Shown here in pieces: positions 1-5,570 of a DNA stretch of 5,644 nt. Position numbers and translations under genes: made by a program. A model generated the notes under the pieces. It worked only from the letters and a program-made list of their open reading frames with translations, was not told where the DNA came from and made no database searches. The stretch is from Oscillospiraceae bacterium (GTDB taxonomy: Bacteria; Bacillota; Clostridia; Oscillospirales; Ruminococcaceae), in the NCBI GenBank assembly GCA_900768245.1, contig CAAGCE010000162.1, positions 1 through 5,644 on the forward strand, written 5' to 3'. Within the stretch, counting starts at the first letter, position 1; every line of letters starts with the position of its first letter.

Positions 1-119
1 GACCACGGGCTTTGCCCTTTGGATTCCCACAAGCCTTTGATAAAGGCAAAGCCTGTTTTCGCTGCCGCTCAAACTTTTCTTCGAAAAGCAAGCAGGCTTG
101 ACCGAAACTTTAAGTGTTT
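1..119 (-). repeat. Dispersed intergenic repeat, left copy, with 53-nt internal insert
   Basis: Read on the minus strand, this stretch has the same two blocks as the repeat near the right end of the window. Positions 94-119 (starting AAACACTTAAAG on the minus strand) match 5487-5512 exactly. Positions 1-40 match 5515-5554 at 38 of 40 bases by eye. Between the blocks the left copy carries 53 bases (41-93), where the right copy has only 2. The insert brings its own pairing: AAGCCTG/CAGGCTT at its edges and CTTTTC/GAAAAG inside (74-79/83-88). No open reading frame of interest crosses it. The element probably continues to the left of the window. It resembles intergenic repeats I associate with Ruminococcus-type genomes; function is unknown. 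Confidence 0.8.
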
Positions 120-142
120 GGGTTCGCTTTGTACTAACGACT

Positions 143-189
143 GCGGCGGAAACGTTTCTTACAGCTTACAGCAAATTTTAAACCGCCGC
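143..189. repeat. GC-rich inverted repeat enclosing a TTACAGC tandem duplication
   Basis: GCGGCGG (143-149) is complementary to CCGCCGC (183-189), giving a 7-bp GC-only stem around an AT-rich loop. The loop contains a perfect tandem duplication TTACAGC-TTACAGC (159-172). It lies between the tRNA terminator and the dispersed repeat and may be the outer part of that repeat unit or a remnant. No gene is visible in 120-201. Function unknown; the low-complexity GC triplets make a chance match possible. Confidence 0.35.
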
Positions 190-201
190 CCTAAATAAAA
201 A

Positions 202-239
202 TAAAAAGAAAAAGCCGCCCCTATGCAGACGAGGCGACT
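202..239 (-). terminator. Rho-independent terminator of tRNA-Thr
   Basis: On the minus strand, seven bases past the tRNA 3' end, AGTCGCCTC (239-231) pairs with GGGGCGGCT (221-213) across a 9-nt loop. The stem is 9 bp with two G-U pairs and is followed directly by TTTTCTTTTT. Position and orientation fit termination of the single-tRNA transcript. Confidence 0.9.
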
Positions 240-245
240 TTCAAG

Positions 246-321
246 TGGAGCTATCTATCAGATTCGAACTGACGACCTCATCCTTACCAAGGATGTGCTC
301 TGCCTACTGAGCTAAGATAGC
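246..321 (-). tRNA. tRNA-Thr, anticodon GGU
   Basis: A 76-nt cloverleaf reads on the minus strand. The acceptor stem GCTATCT/AGATAGC pairs perfectly over 7 bp. The D arm is GCTC/GAGC with an 8-nt loop AGTAGGCA. The anticodon stem CATCC/GGATG closes the loop TTGGTAA, placing GGT at positions 34-36, which reads ACC and ACU threonine codons. The variable loop is 5 nt. The T arm GTCAG/CTGAT closes TTCGAAT, with one G-U pair. The 3' CCA is encoded, after a U discriminator base. It has its own promoter and terminator, so it appears to be transcribed alone and divergently from tex. Confidence 0.97.
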
Positions 322-355
322 ACGTTCTTACGCTTTATTTATCGAACGCTTAATA

Positions 356-384
356 ATTATAGCGTATTTTGCGGCAAATGTCAA
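356..384 (-). promoter_or_regulatory. Consensus sigma-A promoter of tRNA-Thr
   Basis: On the minus strand TTGACA (384-379) and TATAAT (361-356) are both perfect consensus hexamers with an optimal 17-bp spacer. Transcription should start near 349, leaving a 5' leader of roughly 28 nt for RNase P to remove. Such strong promoters are typical of stable-RNA genes. The spacer contains the 11-bp palindrome TTTGCGGCAAA (368-378 on the plus strand). Confidence 0.93.
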
Positions 385-405
385 GGCTTTTTTTTATTTT
401 ATTGC

Positions 406-452
406 TTTACCCTTGCAAATTTTAATAAAATATGTTAAAATTATAGGGTAAA
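406..452. promoter_or_regulatory. Nested inverted repeats framing the tex promoter (possible operator)
   Basis: TTTACCC (406-412) lies immediately before the -35 hexamer of tex and is mirrored by GGGTAAA (446-452) around the expected start site. Inside this, AATTTTAA (418-425) is mirrored by TTAAAATT (435-442). The two repeats have nearly the same centre (429 and 430). A dimeric regulator or DNA bending could use such symmetry, but the inner pair is AT-rich and could arise by chance. No regulator is implied. Confidence 0.35.
413..441 (+). promoter_or_regulatory. Sigma-A promoter of tex, extended -10
   Basis: TTGCAA (413-418), a 17-bp spacer and TAAAAT (436-441) match the -35/-10 consensus at 5 of 6 and 5 of 6 positions. 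The dinucleotide TG at 433-434, one base before the -10, forms the extended -10 motif. Transcription should begin near 448, giving a short leader of about 28 nt that includes the ribosome binding site AGGGAG at 463-468. The promoter is back to back with the tRNA-Thr promoter. Confidence 0.8.
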
Positions 453-475
453 TAATTTTTTCAGGGAGTTTTTAA

Positions 476-2638
476 ATGAACATTAATCAGACCCTTGCCG
501 CAGAATTTAAACTGCGTCAGGAACAAATCGACAACACCGTTTCACTTATTGATGACGGCAAAACTATTCCTTTTATCGCTCGTTACCGCAAGGAGCTTAC
601 AGGTTCTCTCGATGACCAGCTCCTGCGTGAAATTTTTGACCGACTTACCTATCTGCGCAATCTTGAAAAGCGCAAGCAGGAAATTTCCGATGCCATTACT
701 GCTCAGGATAAAATGACAGATGAGATCGCTGCCGCTATTTCCAAGGCTGCCACTCTTGTTGAAGTTGAGGACATTTACCGTCCGTTTAAGCCTAAGAGAA
801 AGACCCGTGCTTCCGTTGCCCGTGAACGTGGTCTGGAAACGCTCTCCGCTCTCGTTGCTATGCAGGATCCAAAGACTGACCCTCAGGCTGAAGCTGCTAA
901 ATTTATTGATGAGGAAAAGGGCGTTCCAGATGCCGATTCGGCTTTGCAGGGTGCTATGGACATCATTGCTGAGGACGTTTCGGATGATGCGGAGCTTCGC
1001 AAAAAGCTTCGTGCGCTTTTCATAAAAACAGGTATGATGACCTCCGCTGCCGTTGACCCTGAGGAAGAAACAGTTTATAAAAATTACTACGAATTTTCCG
1101 AACCCGTTTTCAGGATCGCAGGTCACCGTGTTCTCGCTCTTGACAGAGGTGAACGTGAGGACAAGCTCAAAGTCAGCATTGTTGTTCCCGATGAATCAGG
1201 CGTCAAGACAGTTACCGACAAGTATGTTAAGAACAGCAGTCCTTGCGGTGAACTCGTCAAGCTTGCCTGCGAGGACAGCTACAAGCGTCTGATATTCCCT
1301 TCCATTGAACGTGAGATCCGTGCCGAGCTTACGGAAAAGGCTGCCGAATCCGCTATCAAGGTTTTTGCTTCAAACCTCCGTCAGCTTCTTATGCAGGCTC
1401 CTGTAAAAAACAGCGTTGCTCTCGGACTTGACCCGGGTTACAGAACAGGCTGCAAAATTGCTGTTGTTGACGGCACGGGCAAGGTTCTTGACACAGGTGT
1501 TGCTTACATCACAACAGGCGAACAGCGCAAAATCGAACAGGGCAAGGTTCTTATCAAGGGTCTTATCCAGAAACACGGTGTTTCAATAATTGCCATCGGA
1601 AACGGTACGGCTTCCCGTGAATCCGAGGCTTTCGTTGCCGAACTTATAAAAGAGGTCCCGCAGAAGGTCTCATATATGGTAGTTTCCGAGGCAGGAGCTT
1701 CCGTTTACTCCGCTTCAAAGCTTGCTGCCGAGGAATTCCCCGAATATGATGTTTCCCTCAGAAGTGCGGTCTCAATTGCACGGCGTTTGCAGGATCCTCT
1801 TGCCGAGCTTGTCAAGATAGACCCCAAGGCTATCGGTGTAGGTCAGTATCAGCACGATATGCCTAAGGCTCGTATGGACGAGGCTCTTACAGGTGTTGTT
1901 GAGGATTGTGTAAACAGCGTCGGTGTTGACCTTAACACAGCTTCACACTCTCTCCTTTCATACATTTCGGGCATCAATGCTTCAATTGCCAAAAACATCG
2001 TTGCTTACCGTGAGGAAAACGGCTGCTTCACTGACAGAAAACAGCTTTTAAAGGTCGCAAAGCTCGGCCCTAAGGCTTATGAACAATGTGCAGGCTTTCT
2101 TCGTGTCGCTGACGGAAAAAATCCTCTCGACAACACAGCTGTTCACCCTGAAAGCTATGAGGCTGCAAAGAAGATAATCGACGAATGCGGATTTACTCTT
2201 GCTGACCTTTCGGAAAACAAGACTGCCGAGATCCCTGCTGCCGCTCAGAAAATAGGCATATCAAAAATCGCAGAAAATGCAGGTATCGGCGTTCCAACTG
2301 TAAATGATATTCTCAAAGAGCTTTCAAAGCCGGGACGTGACCCACGTGATGAGCTTCCTCCTCCGCTTATGAGAAGCGGCGACATTATGGAGCTTAAAGA
2401 CCTTAAACCGGGTATGGAGCTTATGGGAACTGTAAGAAATGTTATCGACTTCGGCTGTTTTGTTGACATAGGTGTTCACGAGGACGGTCTTGTTCACATT
2501 TCACAGATATGCGACCGCTTTATCAAGCACCCTCTTGAAGCTGTCAAGGTTGGAGAGATCGTTAAGGTTCGTGTTCTTGATGTTGACGTTAAGCGCAAGA
2601 GAATTTCTCTCACTATGAAGCTGAACGACAAGAAATAA
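476..2638 (+). CDS. tex: Tex, RNA-binding transcription accessory protein
   Basis: The 720-residue product has the normal length and full domain order of the Tex family (YdcI/YhgF homologues). The N-terminal helical region carries the family signatures PFIARYRKELTGSLDD (about residues 32-47) and YRPFKPKRKTRASVARERG (about 101-119). A YqgF/RuvC-like domain starts at LGLDPGYRTGCK (316-327, with Asp319 in the position of a RuvC-fold acidic residue) and includes IGNGTASRE (374-382). The conserved IGVGQYQHD follows at 453-461, then tandem helix-hairpin-helix motifs (about 487-560, ISGIN and KLGPKAYEQ). A C-terminal S1 RNA-binding domain spans about 643-715 (GCFVDIGVHEDGLVHIS). The family binds nucleic acid in the cytoplasm and affects transcription or RNA-linked stress tolerance; the exact role is poorly defined and nuclease activity is not established. 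The ATG is supported by AGGGAG seven bases upstream. It is monocistronic, convergent with the LysR gene, and I see no damage. Confidence 0.96.
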   Translation: MNINQTLAAEFKLRQEQIDNTVSLIDDGKTIPFIARYRKELTGSLDDQLLREIFDRLTYLRNLEKRKQEISDAITAQDKMTDEIAAAISKAATLVEVEDIYRPFKPKRKTRASVARERGLETLSALVAMQDPKTDPQAEAAKFIDEEKGVPDADSALQGAMDIIAEDVSDDAELRKKLRALFIKTGMMTSAAVDPEEETVYKNYYEFSEPVFRIAGHRVLALDRGEREDKLKVSIVVPDESGVKTVTDKYVKNSSPCGELVKLACEDSYKRLIFPSIEREIRAELTEKAAESAIKVFASNLRQLLMQAPVKNSVALGLDPGYRTGCKIAVVDGTGKVLDTGVAYITTGEQRKIEQGKVLIKGLIQKHGVSIIAIGNGTASRESEAFVAELIKEVPQKVSYMVVSEAGASVYSASKLAAEEFPEYDVSLRSAVSIARRLQDPLAELVKIDPKAIGVGQYQHDMPKARMDEALTGVVEDCVNSVGVDLNTASHSLLSYISGINASIAKNIVAYREENGCFTDRKQLLKVAKLGPKAYEQCAGFLRVADGKNPLDNTAVHPESYEAAKKIIDECGFTLADLSENKTAEIPAAAQKIGISKIAENAGIGVPTVNDILKELSKPGRDPRDELPPPLMRSGDIMELKDLKPGMELMGTVRNVIDFGCFVDIGVHEDGLVHISQICDRFIKHPLEAVKVGEIVKVRVLDVDVKRKRISLTMKLNDKK

Positions 2639-2764
2639 AAAAACAGGACGGATTTTTTAAGGAAATTACCGTAAAAAGCATTTTACGGTACCAAGCCGCA
2701 AACTTTGTTCATTTCGCTTATCACCAAGTGAAATCGCAAAAGGGCTTTCCTTTTTGTCCGTCCT
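2637..2764 (-). terminator. Probable terminator of the LysR gene, with U-tract inside the tex stop codon
   Basis: On the minus strand, downstream of the LysR stop, AGGACGGA (2764-2757) and TCCGTCCT (2652-2645) can close a structured loop. They are followed by G and seven Ts (2644-2637). Those Ts are the complement of the A-run that includes the last two bases of the tex TAA codon. The closing stem spans about 100 nt, longer than a typical intrinsic terminator, though inner helices shorten the effective loop. For plus-strand tex transcripts the T-run after the stem is poor (TTTGTT), so termination of tex is less certain. A short AAAAGG/CCTTTT hairpin (2738-2743/2749-2754) is a weak alternative. 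Confidence 0.5.
2645..2764. repeat. Nested inverted-repeat element between convergent genes (MITE-like or structured RNA)
   Basis: About 120 bp fold into four perfect or nearly perfect helices. The outer stem is AGGACGGA/TCCGTCCT (2645-2652/2757-2764). A second stem inside it is AAGGAAA/TTTCCTT (2659-2665/2746-2752). These enclose two side hairpins: a perfect 10-bp stem TACCGTAAAA/TTTTACGGTA with a 4-nt loop (2667-2676/2681-2690), and ATTTCGCTT/AAGTGAAAT with one G-U pair and a 6-nt loop (2711-2719/2726-2734). The layout resembles a small non-autonomous mobile element with imperfect terminal inverted repeats, or a cruciform terminator. I see no clear target-site duplication and no second copy in this window. 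It fills almost the whole gap between tex and the LysR gene. Confidence 0.6.
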
Positions 2765-2781
2765 TTGTTACGGATAAATGT

Positions 2782-3666
2782 TTACAGTGCCTCTGACAAT
2801 ATAAAATTGAGAAAGGTTTTTGCGGCGGGGCTTTTCGGTGCAGACTTATCCCATATTATGCTGACGTTTCTTTTTGCAAGGGTGCGGTTTATCTTTACGG
2901 GATAAACCTCGTCCTTTACGTCGTCAAGCATCAATTCGGGTACAAAGCCTATTCCCATATTGTTTTTCACCATTGGGATTATCATATCTGTTGTTGCAAC
3001 CTCAATATCAGGCTCGATGTAAATTTTATTTTTCTCAAAAAAGCTGTCGTAGTAAAGCCTTGTTGCCGTTCCCACCGAAAGGCTTATAAAAGGGTAGTCT
3101 GCGATACGCTGTATGTCTATGGTCTGCTCGGTAAGCTCACGCATTGAACTGCCGCATATCAGCACATCCGAAAACTCTATAAGAGCTCTTTCGGTAAGCC
3201 CCTTTCCTATTTTTATCGGCGTTGACACAAATGCATAATCGGAAGTGCCGTTCTTTACCGAATCGGCTGCGCTGTATGTGGAGAGGTTTTCTATTTTGAA
3301 TTTCACTCCGGGATACTTGCTTCGGAATTTGTTTAGCAGCTTGAACAATATGCAGTTCAGTGCTGTTTCCGTTGCGGATATATAGACTACTCCGCTTTCT
3401 GCCGTTGCACCGTTGGCAAGCTCGTTCTCACCTTTTATGAATTGCTCACAGCCTGCCGCAACATAGCTGTAAAGACGTTCTCCCTCAGGTGTGAGCTTTA
3501 TTCCCCGGTTGCTTCTTGTAAAAAGGCGGCAGCCTATCTGGCTTTCAAGGGTATTCATTATATGGCTCACCGACGACTGACTTGTACCCAATGCGCCTGC
3601 TGCCTTTGTAAAATTCTTATATTTGCAGGCATAGTAAAAAATTTTATAGTATTCATAGCTTATCAT
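2782..3666 (-). CDS. LysR-family transcriptional regulator, divergent to MATE exporter
   Basis: The 294-residue protein has the standard LysR length and architecture. The N-terminal winged helix-turn-helix covers about residues 1-62, with the diagnostic run NFTKAAGALGTSQSSVSHIM (18-37), then LESQIGCRLFTR and the wing turn GIKLTPEGERLY. After a linker helix, an effector-binding periplasmic-binding-protein-like domain occupies about 90-290. LysR proteins usually act as cytoplasmic tetramers that bind promoter DNA and respond to a small ligand, often controlling a divergent neighbour and themselves. The ligand cannot be read here. The ATG is supported by GGTGAT (3677-3672) five bases upstream. 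It faces the MATE gene across 154 bp, which makes that exporter its most likely target. No specific LysR subfamily is recognised. Confidence 0.93.
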   Translation of the reverse strand: MISYEYYKIFYYACKYKNFTKAAGALGTSQSSVSHIMNTLESQIGCRLFTRSNRGIKLTPEGERLYSYVAAGCEQFIKGENELANGATAESGVVYISATETALNCILFKLLNKFRSKYPGVKFKIENLSTYSAADSVKNGTSDYAFVSTPIKIGKGLTERALIEFSDVLICGSSMRELTEQTIDIQRIADYPFISLSVGTATRLYYDSFFEKNKIYIEPDIEVATTDMIIPMVKNNMGIGFVPELMLDDVKDEVYPVKINRTLAKRNVSIIWDKSAPKSPAAKTFLNFILSEAL

Positions 3667-3742
3667 ACTTTATCACCATTTTTATTTTATCACATTGTGC
3701 CGCTCTGTGCAATATCTGATATGAATAAATAATATTGCTGCC

Positions 3743-3772
3743 ATATTAATTCAACTGTTTACAATATATCAA
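3743..3772 (-). promoter_or_regulatory. Possible promoter of the LysR gene
   Basis: On the minus strand TTGATA (3772-3767), an 18-bp spacer and TAATAT (3748-3743) make a mediocre sigma-A promoter. An alternative is TTGAAT (3754-3749) with TATTTA (3731-3726) at 17 bp. Neither is strong, as is usual for an autoregulated LysR gene. The first candidate would overlap the -35 region of the divergent MATE promoter, so the two could not be occupied together. Confidence 0.35.
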
Positions 3773-3786
3773 AACAGATGTATAAT
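3758..3786 (+). promoter_or_regulatory. Sigma-A promoter of the MATE gene
   Basis: TTTACA (3758-3763), a 17-bp spacer and a perfect TATAAT (3781-3786) form a good promoter, 35 bases before the start codon. Transcription should begin near 3793. The leader is about 28 nt and carries the strong ribosome binding site AAGGAAGGA (3805-3813). The hexamers are overlapped by the AATATATCA direct repeats, which places a putative regulator binding site directly over RNA polymerase contacts. Confidence 0.8.
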
Positions 3787-3820
3787 ATATCAGAAAAAGA
3801 AATGAAGGAAGGATTTATTT

Positions 3821-5323
3821 ATGAATAAGGATCTGACTGTCGGTAATCCTCAGAAGGTGCTGATAAATTTCACTATCCCAATGTTTATAAGTGTTATTTT
3901 CCAGCAGCTTTACAACATAGCCGACAGCGTTATCGCCGGCAAATATGCAGGCGAAAGCGCACTGGCTGCGGTAGGTGCAAGCTACCCTATCACCATGATA
4001 TTTATGGCAGTCGCATTAGGCTGTCAGATCGGCTGCTCCGTTATCATAAGCAAGTATTTCGGCGCAGGAGATTACGAAAAAACTAAGACCTGCATCTCAA
4101 CATCACTTATTTCAGGTCTGATACTTTCAGCTGTTCTTACCGTTGTGGGAATTATTTTCACAGCTCCGATGATGAATCTTGTAAAAACTCCTGAGGACAT
4201 TTTTGAGGACGGCAGCCTTTACCTCAGAATTTATGTAGGCGGCTTCATATTCCTCTTTATCTACAATGTTGCAACAGGTATTTTCAACAGTCTTGGCGAC
4301 AGCAAAACTCCGCTTATACTGCTTATCTTCTCATCCGTGGGCAACATTTTTCTTGACGCATTGTTCGTAATAAAATTTAGTTGGGGTGTCGCAGGCGTTG
4401 CATGGGCAACATTTATGGCGCAGGGTGTTTCCTGCATAATCTCAGTTATAATACTTATTTTCCGTATCAAAAAGCTTAAAACCCCAAAGCCTGCTCCGAT
4501 ATTCAGCAGCAAGGCTCTTAAAGACATTCTCAGGGTTTCTATACCGAGTATCCTCCAGCAAAGCTTTGTTTCGATAGGCAATATGTTCATTCAGGCTATC
4601 ATCAACAGCTACGGTTCATCTGTTATCGCAGGCTATTCCGCAGCTATCAAGCTCAACACATTCGCTATCACAAGCTTCACAACTCTCGGCAACGGTATTT
4701 CAAGCTTTACCGCTCAGAATCTTGGCGCAGGCAAGCTTGAAAGAATAAAGAAAGGCTTCCGTTCGGGCGTACTTTTTGCCCTGAGCATTGCACTTGTTTT
4801 CTTTATACTTTACTTCTTCTTCGGAAAAGCATTCCTCTCACTCTTTATGAATGAGGACAGCACACAGCTTGCCATTGACACAGGTCTTGACTTTATGAGA
4901 ATAACCTCGCCATTCTACTTTGCCGTATGTGCAAAGCTTATCTGCGACGGCGTTCTCAGAGGCAGTGAAAGTATGAATTACTTTATGGCAACAACATTCA
5001 CAGACCTTATCCTCAGGGTTATTCTTGCGTTCATCTTCTCAAGCTTCTGGGACGTTATGGGTGTATGGATAGCTTGGCCTATAAGCTGGGTAATTGCCGC
5101 AATAATGTCAGTGATGTTCTATTGCAAGGACGTATGGATAAGAAATCCTGTAAAAGCAGCCGCCAAGGTAGCCGAGGACGTAGCGGAAGAGGTTTCGGAA
5201 GAAATATCCGAACAGGTCGCCGCAGAAGTCAAAAAGGAAGTTGCGGCAAAAGTCAAAGCTGAAGTCACCGCAGAAGTAGCCGAAGAGATCGCCGAGGACA
5301 AAATTGCAGAAGGTTCAAAATAA
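3821..5323 (+). CDS. MATE-family multidrug/cation antiporter with repetitive acidic C-terminal tail
   Basis: The first ~440 of 500 residues form a typical MATE (multidrug and toxic compound extrusion) integral membrane protein with about 12 hydrophobic helices in two MatE halves (roughly 15-175 and 235-400). Family signatures include ADSVIAGKYAGESALAAVG (34-52), whose Asp35 lies in TM1 where NorM-type proteins carry a functional Asp. TGIFNSLGDSKTPLI and the GVAGVAWAT segment follow, with SIPSILQQS and FTAQNLGAGK in the second half. Such proteins use Na+ or H+ gradients to export drugs or cationic organics; the substrate is not readable here. The usual family length is about 440-460. The excess is a cytoplasmic Val/Glu/Ala-rich tail from about residue 445. 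The start is fixed by AAGGAAGGA upstream and a family-typical N terminus. It is monocistronic with its own terminator, and divergent from, and probably controlled by, the LysR gene. Confidence 0.95.
   Translation: MNKDLTVGNPQKVLINFTIPMFISVIFQQLYNIADSVIAGKYAGESALAAVGASYPITMIFMAVALGCQIGCSVIISKYFGAGDYEKTKTCISTSLISGLILSAVLTVVGIIFTAPMMNLVKTPEDIFEDGSLYLRIYVGGFIFLFIYNVATGIFNSLGDSKTPLILLIFSSVGNIFLDALFVIKFSWGVAGVAWATFMAQGVSCIISVIILIFRIKKLKTPKPAPIFSSKALKDILRVSIPSILQQSFVSIGNMFIQAIINSYGSSVIAGYSAAIKLNTFAITSFTTLGNGISSFTAQNLGAGKLERIKKGFRSGVLFALSIALVFFILYFFFGKAFLSLFMNEDSTQLAIDTGLDFMRITSPFYFAVCAKLICDGVLRGSESMNYFMATTFTDLILRVILAFIFSSFWDVMGVWIAWPISWVIAAIMSVMFYCKDVWIRNPVKAAAKVAEDVAEEVSEEISEQVAAEVKKEVAAKVKAEVTAEVAEEIAEDKIAEGSK
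5168..5299 (+). repeat. Eleven tandem 12-bp codon units encoding a [V/I]xx[E/D/K/Q] tail
   Basis: Residues 450-493 of the MATE protein place Val or Ile at every fourth position eleven times without a break (450, 454, 458 ... 490). Each is followed by two mostly small or charged residues and then usually Glu or Asp; examples are VAED, VAEE, ISEQ and VKAE. Residues 450-500 contain 16 acidic and 6 lysine residues by count. At DNA level the units are 12 bp but use different synonymous codons (GTA/GTT/GTC, GCC/GCG/GCA). That suggests an old, protein-level repeat rather than a recent slippage expansion. A long charged amphipathic helix or coiled coil is expected. Confidence 0.85.
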
Positions 5324-5343
5324 GATATTGACCAAAATAATAT

Positions 5344-5393
5344 TGGCTGTCGCATATATTTGTGGCAGCCATTCTTTTTTTATTTTTTTATTT
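5344..5393 (+). terminator. Rho-independent terminator of the MATE gene
   Basis: Twenty bases after the stop codon, TGGCTGTCGCA (5344-5354) pairs with TGTGGCAGCCA (5361-5371) over 11 bp with two wobble pairs and a 6-nt loop. It is followed by TTCTTTTTTTATTTTTTTATTT. This is a strong intrinsic terminator and ends the MATE transcript. Confidence 0.93.
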
Positions 5394-5486
5394 AGACGCG
5401 CCCGAATAACGTGCGAACCCGAAGATAGCAGCCGCGGCGGCAGCACGGCACAAAACCAGATGAGCCAAACAAAAGAAACAGTGCCA
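5394..5486. other. Non-coding spacer between the MATE terminator and the right repeat
   Basis: I see no gene in this spacer. It shares short words with the equivalent spacer beside the left repeat when both are read in the repeat orientation. A TTTATTTAG stretch adjoins the terminator T-run in each, and both contain GCGAACCC and GC-rich CGGCGG-type words. It may therefore be a degraded outer part of the same repeat family. The self-complementary GCCGCGGC sits at 5431-5438. An open frame across it (5304-5591, plus) runs through the terminator and repeat and is not credible. Confidence 0.4.
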
Positions 5487-5570
5487 AAACACTTAAAGTT
5501 TCGGTCAAGCCTTTTCAAAGGCTTGTGGGAATCCAAAGGGCAAGCCCCGTGGTCGCTCCCGCAGGAGCGA
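5487..5570 (+). repeat. Dispersed intergenic repeat, right copy, with two hairpins
   Basis: This copy is inverted relative to 1-119. The block 5487-5512 is identical to 94-119 and the block 5515-5554 is nearly identical to 1-40, with no insert between them. The join forms the hairpin CAAGCCTT-TTCA-AAGGCTTG (5506-5513/5518-5525). A second hairpin, TCGCTCC-CGCA-GGAGCGA (5553-5559/5564-5570), follows in the part that would lie outside the window for the left copy. It sits downstream of a terminator, as the left copy does. No coding role is seen. Confidence 0.8.

Larger units (their letters stand above)
3712..3792. promoter_or_regulatory. Candidate LysR operator sites in the LysR-MATE intergenic region
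   Basis: The divergent region holds a dyad, ATATC-T-GATAT (3712-3722), and a perfect 9-bp direct repeat AATATATCA at 3763-3771 and 3784-3792. The repeat copies are 21 bp apart, two helical turns, and touch the -35 and -10 hexamers of the MATE promoter. All three sites share ATATC. Multiple sites on one DNA face spanning a divergent promoter fit the recognition/activation-site arrangement of LysR proteins. The AT-rich setting lowers confidence, and binding is inferred only. Confidence 0.4.

Noticed and set aside
542..1126. Minus-strand 194-codon open frame opposite tex
   Set aside because: It lies wholly antisense to a well-conserved part of tex, has no promoter or ribosome binding site, and has no recognisable domain. 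It is a codon-bias shadow.
1370..1576. Minus-strand open frame opposite the YqgF domain of tex
   Set aside because: It is short, entirely antisense to a conserved coding region, and has no initiation signals.
2639..2781. Riboswitch or cis-regulatory leader
   Set aside because: The structured region is downstream of both neighbouring genes, which converge on it, so it cannot be a 5' leader for either.
5168..5299. CRISPR array or recent microsatellite expansion
   Set aside because: The 12-bp units are in frame, contiguous without spacers, and diverged at synonymous positions, so they are a protein repeat.
5119..5355. Minus-strand Ser/Thr/Ala-rich open frame opposite the MATE tail
   Set aside because: Its repetitive composition is the complement of the Val/Glu/Ala repeat on the plus strand; there is no independent evidence of expression.
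1..5570. Composite transposon bounded by the inverted repeats
   Set aside because: No transposase or integrase is encoded, the cargo is housekeeping plus a common regulator/exporter pair, and the repeats look like a small dispersed intergenic family rather than insertion-sequence ends.
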